Shown: piece after piece, positions 1 to 5,889 of the stretch
Position numbering within the stretch: position 1 is the stretch's first letter
Layout: every line of letters begins with the position of its first letter
From: Candidatus Hydrothermarchaeota archaeon
GTDB taxonomy: Archaea; Hydrothermarchaeota; Hydrothermarchaeia; Hydrothermarchaeales; BMS3B
Assembly: GCA_015521945.1 (NCBI GenBank)
Contig: WANG01000139.1
Span: 1-6,265 of the forward strand
Length of the DNA: 6,265 bases
Reading direction: 5' to 3'
The notes under the pieces: model-generated
The model's database searches: none
What the model was told of the DNA's origin: nothing
Seen by the model: the letters and a program-made list of their open reading frames with translations, nothing else
Position numbers and translations under genes: made by a program

Positions 1-483
1 AGTGGGGATGAGCTCCTCGGGCGAAGTGACCAGCCTCGCCTCGGGGTACCAGGGTTTATCCTCACGCACGCCTCCAACCACTGCGCCGTCTATGACCCCC
101 TTCTCCAAGGCATACCTCAGAAGCGCGGTTACAAAGCCCCCGTCCTGCGCCACCTTTGCGATGCCCTTATCCAAACTCCTGACGCCTATGCGCTTGCGCA
201 CAAAGCCCAGCTCGTCCTCAACCACCTCACCAAAGAGCTTCTCCTCAACCTCATCTGCGTTGAAGAAGCTCCTGGGGCACTGCATCAAACAGTACCCGCA
301 GTCCGTGCATTCACCTATAAGCCTCGGAAACTCGTCAACACGAACAACATCCTCGGGGCACACCGCCTCGCAGTTGCCGCACCCGCAGCACAGGTCGCGG
401 AAGATAACTTCATGCTCAAGGGCGGTGTACCCTTCCTCTCTGCCAAGCCAGAGGTACTCCATCTCCCTTATCAGTGCTGCCAT
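1..483 (-). CDS. F420 hydrogenase/dehydrogenase beta-subunit (FrhB/FpoF/FqoF-like) iron-sulfur flavoprotein, C-terminus cut off by window edge
   Basis: The frame is open from an ATG at 483 to base 1, giving the first 161 residues. It has two ferredoxin-type clusters: Cys32/33-35-38-42-Pro and Cys59-62-65-69-Pro, each suited to one [4Fe-4S]. From about residue 100 the FrhB/FdhB N-terminal domain begins, with the signature AQDGGFVTALLRYALEKG (112-129) followed by the IDGAVV strand. Members of this family hold FAD and pass hydride between F420 and iron-sulfur clusters. An N-terminal 2x[4Fe-4S] module fused to this domain is typical of FpoF/FqoF (F420H2 dehydrogenase input subunit) and also of the N-terminal half of F420-dependent sulfite reductase; the missing C-terminus would decide between these. 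The start is supported by GGAGGTG at 490-496, six bases upstream. The gene is divergent from the histidine kinase. The family call is firm; the exact electron partner is unknown. Confidence 0.85.
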   Translation of the reverse strand, partial: MAALIREMEYLWLGREEGYTALEHEVIFRDLCCGCGNCEAVCPEDVVRVDEFPRLIGECTDCGYCLMQCPRSFFNADEVEEKLFGEVVEDELGFVRKRIGVRSLDKGIAKVAQDGGFVTALLRYALEKGVIDGAVVGGVREDKPWYPEARLVTSPEELIPT

Positions 484-520
484 TCAAGGCACCTCCACAC
501 CAGGAACCATCATGATTAAC

Positions 521-533
521 TATGATAAATCCC
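521..533 (-). promoter_or_regulatory. Probable TATA-type promoter of the F420 oxidoreductase gene
   Basis: Read on the minus strand, this AT-rich stretch contains TTTATCATA, centred about 42 bases before the ATG at 483. Transcription would start about 25 bases downstream, near 500, giving a short leader that still holds the GGAGGTG ribosome-binding site at 490-496. It is the only TATA-like element suitably placed on this strand. The assignment rests on archaeal promoter spacing only. Confidence 0.45.
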
Positions 534-573
534 GTCATCAAGGGTTTCCTGTAACGCACCCTCAGCCGCTGCC

Positions 574-586
574 ACAAACTTTAAAA
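574..586 (+). promoter_or_regulatory. Probable BRE/TATA promoter of the histidine kinase gene
   Basis: The stretch ACAAACTTTAAAA resembles an archaeal purine-rich BRE followed by a TATA box (TTTAAAA at 580-586). A start about 25 bases downstream, near 608, would give a leader of roughly 30 bases before the GTG at 637. A second AT-rich element, ATATAAAT at 600-607, is closer but lacks a BRE-like flank, so it is the weaker candidate. The two divergent promoters in this region lie only about 50 bases apart and could share a regulator. Confidence 0.5.
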
Positions 587-615
587 CATCTCACGCCCAT
601 ATAAATCTTAAGCTG

Positions 616-627
616 CCACTGCAGTGG
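616..627. repeat. Perfect 12-base palindrome in the kinase leader
   Basis: CCACTGCAGTGG reads the same on both strands. It lies between the predicted transcription start (about 608) and the GTG start at 637, and touches the G-rich stretch that would serve as ribosome-binding site. It could be a dimeric repressor's operator. As RNA it could fold into a short 4-base-pair hairpin with a TGCA loop beside the ribosome-binding site. Both roles are inference; only the symmetry is seen. Confidence 0.4.
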
Positions 628-636
628 GGGAAGGCT

Positions 637-2907
637 GTGGATATTGGAGATGCTGCATCTCTGGTAGAAGCTCTGAGCGACGCCGTTGTTATAGCAGATT
701 CCTCGGCGAGAATCGTTATGGTCAACTCCGCCGCTGAGAGGCTCTCGGGGTATGCAAGGGAAGAGCTTGAGGGGATGAAGATTGAGAAGCTGGTGCCTGA
801 GAGGTGCAGGGAGAGGTTCGCCAGGGGCTTTGAGGCTTTTGTGAGGGGGGATGCGGCACCTAAGGAGCGGCACGAGGGCATGTTCCTCAGAAAGGATGGC
901 TCGGAGGTGCCGGTTGAGCTCTCGGTGTCTGTTTTTGAGTTTGCGGGGAAGAGGTACCTAATTGCCGTGCTCAGGGACATAAGCCAGCGCAAGAGCATGG
1001 AGGACAAGCTCAGGGCAAGCGAGGAGATGTTCAGGATAATCTCCGAGAACTCCCTGGTCGGGATATACCTAGTTCAGGACGGGGTGCTGAGGTACGCAAA
1101 CCCCAGGCTTGCGGAGATATTCGGGTACACCCAGGAGGAGATGCTCGGGAGAAACGTGCTGGACTTCATCTACCCCGAGGATGTGGAGCAGGTTAAGAGG
1201 AACATGGAGGAGAGAGTCAGGGGGAGTCTGCCAGCCGCGAGCTACGTGCTCAGGTGTGTCAGGAAGAACGGTGAGGTGTTCTATGCCGAGGTTTACGGTG
1301 CAAGAGTAAGCTACCGTGGTGAGCCTGCAATAATAGGGATACTTATTGATGCTACAGACAGAATAAATGCTGAAAAGAGGATAATGCATCTGAACATGGT
1401 GCTGAATGCTGTAATAAGCATAAACCGTGAGGTGTCACGTGCTACTGACAGAGAGGAGCTGCTCAGGCGCGTGTGCAGGCTGCTGGTTGACTCTGGAGGG
1501 TACAGGGGAGCGGTTGCCTACGTGCTTGATAACGGGGAGCTGAGGAGGGTTACCTTTGCGGGTAGGCTGTGCTCGGGCTCCAGGGAGCTCGCCGGGGAGG
1601 CTGCGGGAAAAGCCGAGCCCGTGGTCAGGGACTCCAGCATCGGGCTTCCCATACTCTGCGACAGGCTGTTCGGTGCCATGGTGCTCTGCTACTCGGGTGA
1701 GCGGGAGTTCATGGAGGAGGAGATTGAGGTGATGGCGGAGCTCATGCGGGACATCGGCTACGCCTTCAGGGTCATGGAGAGCGAGAAGCTGCGCAGGGAG
1801 GCGGAGGCTGAGGTCAGGCGCACCAGGGAGTTCCTGCAGAGGCTGATTGAGAGCAGCGCCGACGCCATAATCGCCACCGACCTGGAGGGGCGGATAACCT
1901 ACTTCTCCTTTGGAGCGAGGGAGATGCTGGGGTACCCCCAGGAGGAGGTTCTGGGCAGGCGTATATACGAGCTCTGCACCCCCGAGAGCGGAAGGGAGCT
2001 GAAGAAGCTCTACGATAAGCTTCTGGAGAGGGAGGTGATAAGGAACGTCAGGCTGAAGCTCAGGTGCGTGGAGGGGAAGGGGGTGGACGTGAGCATCTCC
2101 TTGGCCATCGTGAGGGATGAGAACGGCAGACCGGTGGGCACTGTGAGCGTTGCCAAGGACATAACCATGGAGGTCAAGGCTGAGAGGGCGCTGAGAAAGG
2201 CCTACGACAACCTCAGGCGCTTGGAGCAGCTCAAGAGCGATATCATCGCCAACGTGAGCCACGAGCTGCGCACGCCCATAACCATAGCCAAGGGGTACAT
2301 AGAGCTCGCGAGGGAGGAGGAGGATAAGGAGGCGAGGAGGGAGCTTCTTAACACGGCTGTGAAGGCGCTGGTGAGGCTGAACGATATCGTTGACGACCTG
2401 ATAAGTGTGGCTGATATTGCGAGGGGCAAGTTCAGGCTTAACCCCCGGAAGGTGAGGATAGGGGAGCTGGTGAGAAGGGCGGTGGATGAGAAGCAGGAGA
2501 GCGCCAAGGCGAGGGACGTGAAGCTTGAGCTTCAGCTTGAGTGCGACGTGAGCATGTTCGCAGACCCGGGGAAGCTCCAGAGGGTGCTGCTGAACCTCAT
2601 AGACAACGCGATAAAGTTCAACCGTCCGGGGGGAAGGGTTACGGTGAGGGTGGAGTGCAGGGACAGGGAGGTGCTCTTCAGCGTGAGCGACACGGGTATA
2701 GGCATACCCAAGGAGCGGCTGAAGGACATCTTCAAGCCCCTGACCCAGCTTGACTCCAGCACCACGAGGCACTACGGAGGCACGGGCACGGGGCTGGCGG
2801 TGGCCAAGAAGGTGGTGGAGATGCACGGGGGCAGAATCTGGGTGGAGTCCACCCCGGGAAGAGGCTCAACCTTCTACTTCACTCTCCCCCTGCTGGCTGC
2901 TAAATGA
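637..2907 (+). CDS. Soluble PAS-PAS-GAF-PAS sensor histidine kinase
   Basis: This 756-residue kinase has no membrane segment, so it probably senses a cytoplasmic signal and phosphorylates a response-regulator aspartate. Domains in order: PAS1 about 6-118, PAS2 about 125-245, GAF-like about 252-380, a short charged helical linker 381-397, PAS3 about 398-515, HisKA about 525-600, HATPase_c about 635-754. The H-box is NVSHELRTP with phospho-acceptor His542; the N-box is NLIDNAIKFN (Asn653, Asn657); the G1 box is DTGIGIP (685-691); the G2 box is GGTGTGLA (714-721), where the usual Leu is Thr. All catalytic boxes are therefore intact. The three PAS domains share a GYxxEExxG motif. The GTG start at 637 leaves only five residues before PAS1, and the next in-frame ATG (Met27) would cut into it. 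No response regulator is visible, so this is an orphan kinase within the window. Its 3' end overlaps ilvE by 8 bases. Confidence 0.93.
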   Translation: MDIGDAASLVEALSDAVVIADSSARIVMVNSAAERLSGYAREELEGMKIEKLVPERCRERFARGFEAFVRGDAAPKERHEGMFLRKDGSEVPVELSVSVFEFAGKRYLIAVLRDISQRKSMEDKLRASEEMFRIISENSLVGIYLVQDGVLRYANPRLAEIFGYTQEEMLGRNVLDFIYPEDVEQVKRNMEERVRGSLPAASYVLRCVRKNGEVFYAEVYGARVSYRGEPAIIGILIDATDRINAEKRIMHLNMVLNAVISINREVSRATDREELLRRVCRLLVDSGGYRGAVAYVLDNGELRRVTFAGRLCSGSRELAGEAAGKAEPVVRDSSIGLPILCDRLFGAMVLCYSGEREFMEEEIEVMAELMRDIGYAFRVMESEKLRREAEAEVRRTREFLQRLIESSADAIIATDLEGRITYFSFGAREMLGYPQEEVLGRRIYELCTPESGRELKKLYDKLLEREVIRNVRLKLRCVEGKGVDVSISLAIVRDENGRPVGTVSVAKDITMEVKAERALRKAYDNLRRLEQLKSDIIANVSHELRTPITIAKGYIELAREEEDKEARRELLNTAVKALVRLNDIVDDLISVADIARGKFRLNPRKVRIGELVRRAVDEKQESAKARDVKLELQLECDVSMFADPGKLQRVLLNLIDNAIKFNRPGGRVTVRVECRDREVLFSVSDTGIGIPKERLKDIFKPLTQLDSSTTRHYGGTGTGLAVAKKVVEMHGGRIWVESTPGRGSTFYFTLPLLAAK

Positions 2908-3814
2908 AGTCAAGCCAGTGCAGGTACCTCTCGTCCCTGCCGCGGGTGACATCAAAGAACTTCTGCTGCAGCTTCCTCGTGACCTCGCCCGGTTTGCCTA
3001 TCTCGTAGCCGTCTATCTCCCTGACAGGGGTTATCTCAACCGCCGTGCCCGTGAAGAAGACCTCATCCGCAGCCAGAAGCTCGGCTCTGGTTATGTCCCT
3101 GACCACCACCCTGTACCCCATGTCCTCGGCAAGGGTGATGACGCTCTCCCTGGTTATGCCGGGCAGGATGCTGGCATGCTCGGGCGGGGTGTAGATGACA
3201 CCGTCTGCGACCATGAATATGTTCTCCCCGGGACCCTCGCTGACGAAGCCGCGGTGGTCAAGCATTATAGCCTCGTCGTACCCCGCATTTAGAGCCTCCA
3301 GCTTGGCGAGGATGGAGTTGGCGTACTGCCCGGTGCACTTGGCTATGGGGGGCAGGACGTTGGGGGATATCCTGCAGAAGGAGGAGGTCTTGGCTCTTAT
3401 GCCATTCCTCTGCCCCTCCTCACCCAGGTAGGCGCCCCAGGACCAGACGGCTATTGCCACCTCCACGGGCGCACCCGCGGGGTTCAGACCCATCTCCCCG
3501 TAGCCCCTGAAGGCTATGGGGCGGATGTAGCACTCCTCCAGGCGGTTGGCTTTTATCACCTCCCTGACGGCCTGCATGAGCTCATCAACGCTGTAGGGTA
3601 TCTGCATGTGGTACAGCTTTGCAGAGCGGTGCATCCTCTGCATGTGCTCCCTGTGCCGGAAAACCGCTGGCCCCTGCTCGGCACGGTAGCACCTTATGCC
3701 CTCAAAAACCCCGGAGCCGTAGTGCAGGGCGTGGGTGAGAACGTGCACCTTCGCCTCGTGCCACTGCACCAGCCTGCCGTTCATCCAGATGTACTCCACC
3801 TCTGGTATTGGCAT
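2900..3814 (-). CDS. ilvE: Branched-chain amino-acid aminotransferase (class IV PLP enzyme)
   Basis: IlvE transfers amino groups between glutamate and the 2-oxo acids of valine, leucine and isoleucine in the cytosol, using pyridoxal phosphate. The 304-residue product matches the usual length of about 300. Signatures seen: N-terminal EYIWMNGRLV; FEGIRCY (38-43, Arg41); RPIAFRGYG (98-106); AKCTGQYANS with the expected PLP Lys159; the fold-IV signature from about residue 183 to 200, including SEGPGENIF (192-200); and FFTGTAVEITPV (253-264). The frame extends upstream to 3886, but the ATG at 3814 is preferred: GGTGGT lies 4 bases ahead, the homologous part starts right here, and a TATA element at 3842-3852 falls inside the longer version. 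Met at 3826 is the main alternative. The neighbours are not pathway partners. D-amino-acid or aminodeoxychorismate lyase activity is possible for class IV, but the motifs favour IlvE. Confidence 0.93.
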   Translation of the reverse strand: MPIPEVEYIWMNGRLVQWHEAKVHVLTHALHYGSGVFEGIRCYRAEQGPAVFRHREHMQRMHRSAKLYHMQIPYSVDELMQAVREVIKANRLEECYIRPIAFRGYGEMGLNPAGAPVEVAIAVWSWGAYLGEEGQRNGIRAKTSSFCRISPNVLPPIAKCTGQYANSILAKLEALNAGYDEAIMLDHRGFVSEGPGENIFMVADGVIYTPPEHASILPGITRESVITLAEDMGYRVVVRDITRAELLAADEVFFTGTAVEITPVREIDGYEIGKPGEVTRKLQQKFFDVTRGRDERYLHWLDFI

Positions 3815-3841
3815 GGTGACCACCATAGTATAATTGGGCGG

Positions 3842-3852
3842 TGATATAAATA
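3842..3852 (-). promoter_or_regulatory. TATA box of ilvE
   Basis: On the minus strand this reads TATTTATATCA, a good archaeal TATA element. Its centre is about 33 bases before the preferred ilvE ATG at 3814, so transcription should start near 3820-3824 and give a very short leader. This placement is the main argument against the longer ilvE reading frame that begins at 3886. Confidence 0.55.
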
Positions 3853-3882
3853 CTCTTGGGGATGGTAAGAATGGGGGAGAGG

Positions 3883-3896
3883 ACAAAATATTTAAA
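3883..3896 (+). promoter_or_regulatory. BRE/TATA promoter of tRNA-Phe and probably of the genes behind it
   Basis: ACAAAATATTTAAA combines an A-rich BRE with a strong TATA box (ATATTTAAA, 3888-3896). A start about 25 bases downstream, near 3918-3922, falls just before the tRNA 5' end at 3925. No other TATA-like element precedes the coiled-coil gene or hemH, so this is probably the promoter for all three. It lies back to back with the ilvE promoter, about 35 bases away. Confidence 0.6.
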
Positions 3897-3924
3897 CCTC
3901 GTTCAGATATGTTATGTGAAAGAT

Positions 3925-3998
3925 GGAGTGGTAGCTCAGCCTGGGAGAGCGCTCGACTGAAGATCGAGTGGTCGGGAGTTCAAATCTCCCCCACTCCA
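3925..3998 (+). tRNA. tRNA-Phe, anticodon GAA
   Basis: A complete cloverleaf of 74 bases can be folded by eye. The acceptor stem GGAGTGG (3925-3931) pairs with CCACTCC (3991-3997) with no mismatch. The D stem is GCTC/GAGC. The anticodon stem is CTCGA/TCGAG around the loop CTGAAGA, with GAA at 3959-3961 reading UUC and UUU. The variable loop is TGGTC. The T stem is GGGAG/CTCCC around TTCAAAT. The discriminator base is A at 3998. CCA is not encoded, so it would be added after transcription. There is no intron. The next gene starts 19 bases later with no T-rich terminator in between. Confidence 0.97.
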
Positions 3999-4017
3999 TC
4001 AGCTCAGGGCGAGGGCT

Positions 4018-4635
4018 ATGCACGTAACCGAGAAGAGGTTTTATGAGGATAAGATAAGTGAGCTGAAAAGGCAGGTTGACTCCCTTCTCCTGCAGCTCAG
4101 CGAGAGGGAAGCCAGGCTGAAGGAGCTTGAGGGGGAGAGGAGCATGCTTGAGGTTTACAGGAGGGAGAGGGACGAGCTCGCCTCACGCTGCACCGAGTAC
4201 GAGAGGGAGGTGGGCAGGCTGAGGGAGATGCTCGCCCAGCGCAGCGATGAGGTTGAGAAGCTCAAGGATACGGTTGAGAGCCTCAGGGAGGACGTGAGGA
4301 GTAAGGAGAGGGTGATTCACGAGCTCATAAAGGAGCTGTCCGTGCTCAAGGCAAAGATTGATGGCTACATGGAGGACAGGGAGGAGAAGAGGCAGCTCCT
4401 GCAGGAGAAGGAGAGGGAGCTGAGGGAGGTTATACGCAGAAGCGGTGAGCTGGAGGTGGAGGTGAAGACCTTGAGAAAGCGCTTGGAGGAGCGGGAGGAG
4501 GAGGTGAGGAAGAAGGAGGAGAAGCTTGAGAGGCTGGAGTCTGAGCTGAGGGACCTGATGCAGGAGGCTCACAGGGTGGAGAGGGAGAGGGACGAGCTTA
4601 AGCGGAAGGTGGAGCAGTACGAGAAGCTGCTGTGA
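4018..4635 (+). CDS. Long coiled-coil protein of unknown function
   Basis: The 205-residue product is almost entirely one predicted coiled coil, from about residue 8 to the C-terminus. It is dominated by Glu, Arg, Lys and Leu with hydrophobic residues at heptad spacing. There is almost no Pro or Gly to break the helix, apart from short Gly-containing points near residues 39, 119 and 143. It has no signal peptide, membrane segment or enzymatic motif. If continuous, such a helix would be nearly 30 nm long. It resembles the rod regions of SMC/Rad50-type proteins but lacks their ATPase heads, so similarity searches will give many false matches. The ATG at 4018 has only a weak ribosome-binding site (AGGG at 4006-4009); no other start lies nearby. 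It sits 19 bases after tRNA-Phe, and its stop overlaps or abuts the hemH start, suggesting co-translation. A scaffold or structural role is a guess. Confidence 0.8.
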   Translation: MHVTEKRFYEDKISELKRQVDSLLLQLSEREARLKELEGERSMLEVYRRERDELASRCTEYEREVGRLREMLAQRSDEVEKLKDTVESLREDVRSKERVIHELIKELSVLKAKIDGYMEDREEKRQLLQEKERELREVIRRSGELEVEVKTLRKRLEEREEEVRKKEEKLERLESELRDLMQEAHRVERERDELKRKVEQYEKLL

Positions 4636-4643
4636 GGCGGTGC

Positions 4644-5573
4644 ATGCGAGCCGTGGTGCTGCTTTACATGGGCTCGCCAGCCTCGGTGGATGAGGTTGGC
4701 GCCTTCCTGCGCAGGATGTTCTCAGACCCGGAGATACTCCCCCTGCCGGGTGCCCTCAGGAGGGTGCTCGCCCCTGCTGTAGCGGCTGTGCGCACCCCCT
4801 CGGCTAAGCGGAGGTACGCTCTCATAGGAGGGTGCTCCCCGCTGCCGGGGATTCTGCAGGGGCTCAGGAGGGAGCTGCAGAGGGAGCTGAATTCCAGGGT
4901 GCACTTGGGGTTCTGCTACTCCGAGCCCTTCATACACAGGGCTGTCAGGGAGGCTGCGGAGCATGCGGAGGAGCTCGTGGGCATCCCCCTGTACCCCCAC
5001 TACGCCAAGGCAACCTCGGGGGCGTGCCTCCGGCGCTTCTACACCTCGGCTGGGGAGGCGGGCGTAAAGGCGAGGGCGGTGGAGAGATGGGGGAGCTTCA
5101 CCCCCTTCGTTGATGCGCTTTGCGAGAGGCTCAGGGAGGCGCTGGAGCTCCACCCGGAGGCTGCGGTGGTGTTTTCGGCTCACTCTCTGCCAGAGGAGCA
5201 GGCGAGGGCTGACAGGTACCCCGAGCAGGTGGAGGAGACCTGCAGGCTTGTGGCAGAGAAGGCCGGTGTGGGGGAGTGGTGGCTGGGGTACCAGAGCGGG
5301 CTGCGCTTCGGCAGGTGGCTGAAGCCGGGGGTGAGGGAGGTGCTCAGGGTGCTTGTGAGAAGGGGGGTGAGGCAGGCTGTGGTGGTGCCCGTGAGCTTCG
5401 TGGCAGACAACTTAGAGACCCTCTACGATATAGATGTGGAGCTCTCCAGGTTCGGGGAGAGGCTGGGGATGAAGGTGTGGAGGTGCAGGGCTCTGAACAC
5501 CTCACCCTCCCTGGTGCGTGCCCTCGCCCAGCTTGCTGAGAGCTACTCAAATTCAACCCACATCTCGGGGTAG
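4644..5573 (+). CDS. hemH: Ferrochelatase family protein (HemH/CpfC type)
   Basis: The product (309 residues, close to the usual 310-320) belongs to the protoporphyrin/coproporphyrin ferrochelatase family, which inserts Fe2+ into a porphyrin. Signatures: N-terminal AVVLLYMGSP; IGGCSPLPGILQ, the family's GGxSPL motif; VFSAHSLPE with the metal-binding His180; GYQSGLRFGRWLKPG; and VPVSFVADNLETLYDID with Glu258 as the expected catalytic acid. Most homologs have His where Asn256 stands. No membrane segment is visible. The ATG at 4644 is preferred because GAGG (4634-4637) lies 6 bases before it. A GTG at 4632 would overlap the coiled-coil gene's stop by 4 bases and add four residues, and it is a real alternative. 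Archaea mostly make haem from sirohaem by the Ahb route, so the true substrate (protoporphyrin, coproporphyrin or another tetrapyrrole) is open. The 3' end overlaps mptD by 31 bases. Confidence 0.88.
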   Translation: MRAVVLLYMGSPASVDEVGAFLRRMFSDPEILPLPGALRRVLAPAVAAVRTPSAKRRYALIGGCSPLPGILQGLRRELQRELNSRVHLGFCYSEPFIHRAVREAAEHAEELVGIPLYPHYAKATSGACLRRFYTSAGEAGVKARAVERWGSFTPFVDALCERLREALELHPEAAVVFSAHSLPEEQARADRYPEQVEETCRLVAEKAGVGEWWLGYQSGLRFGRWLKPGVREVLRVLVRRGVRQAVVVPVSFVADNLETLYDIDVELSRFGERLGMKVWRCRALNTSPSLVRALAQLAESYSNSTHISG

Positions 5574-5887
5574 CTGCTCTCGGAGCTGTAGGCGAGCCTG
5601 CCGCAGCACCTGGTACCACCGTACTCTATCCACACCTCAGCCTCCAGCATCTCGGGGGAGAGGGAGGCGTACCCGAAGGTGTTGCGGCTCGCCCTGCGAA
5701 GCGCCTCCTCCCTTATCCTGACACGCACCTCCACCACGTGAGGCTGGTTGAGCACGGCTCTGCGTATCGCCTCCTCAAGGCTCGCCTTTGAGCTCTCGCT
5801 CACTGGTGTGCCCATGAACTGGTGGAAGATGGTGCCGAGCTTTATGCCTGCCTCAAAGGCGCACCCTTCCTTAGGAGAGGTGGACAT
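5543..5887 (-). CDS. mptD: Archaeal dihydroneopterin aldolase MptD
   Basis: MptD cleaves 7,8-dihydroneopterin to 6-hydroxymethyl-7,8-dihydropterin and glycolaldehyde, an early step of methanopterin (and archaeal folate) synthesis; it is unrelated to bacterial FolB. The 114-residue product has the expected family length and pattern: an early acidic residue in EGCAFEAGIKLG (7-18), then FHQFMGTPVS (21-30) with the invariant-looking His22 and Gln23, NQP (47-49), FGYASLSPEMLEAEV (71-85), and a C-terminal YPEMWVE (106-112). The ATG at 5887 lies 2 bases after the stop of the upstream gene (TGA-GC-ATG), so translation is probably coupled. GGAG sits about 11 bases ahead. It converges on hemH and overlaps its last 31 bases. 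Its presence implies a tetrahydromethanopterin-type C1 carrier. The family was recognised from memory of its motifs, not from a search. Confidence 0.85.
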   Translation of the reverse strand: MSTSPKEGCAFEAGIKLGTIFHQFMGTPVSESSKASLEEAIRRAVLNQPHVVEVRVRIREEALRRASRNTFGYASLSPEMLEAEVWIEYGGTRCCGRLAYSSESSYPEMWVEFE

Positions 5888-5889
5888 GC

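Noticed and set aside
541..562. Inverted repeat AGGGT-N12-ACCCT between the divergent promoters
   Set aside because: The arms are only 5 bases long and such matches are frequent by chance; the 12-base palindrome at 616-627 is the stronger candidate site.
2..604. Plus-strand open frame of 200 codons at the left edge
   Set aside because: It is antisense to the F420 oxidoreductase gene, is Ser/Thr/Pro-rich without motifs, and runs through the divergent promoter region.
600..607. ATATAAAT as the kinase TATA box
   Set aside because: It lacks a purine-rich BRE and would place the transcript start close to the ribosome-binding site; TTTAAAA at 580-586 has the better flank. It is kept as a second choice.
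1435..2826. Long minus-strand open frame (463 codons) opposite the histidine kinase
   Set aside because: Its product is a low-complexity mix of Leu, His, Pro and Arg with no domain, as expected for the reverse of a GC-rich gene. The plus strand encodes a kinase with all catalytic boxes.
3834..4046. Plus-strand open frame of 70 codons over the tRNA
   Set aside because: It runs straight through the complete tRNA-Phe gene and its promoter.
4183..4572. Minus-strand Leu-rich open frame
   Set aside because: It is the reverse of the Glu/Lys/Arg heptads of the coiled-coil gene; GAG and AAG codons read backwards as Leu.
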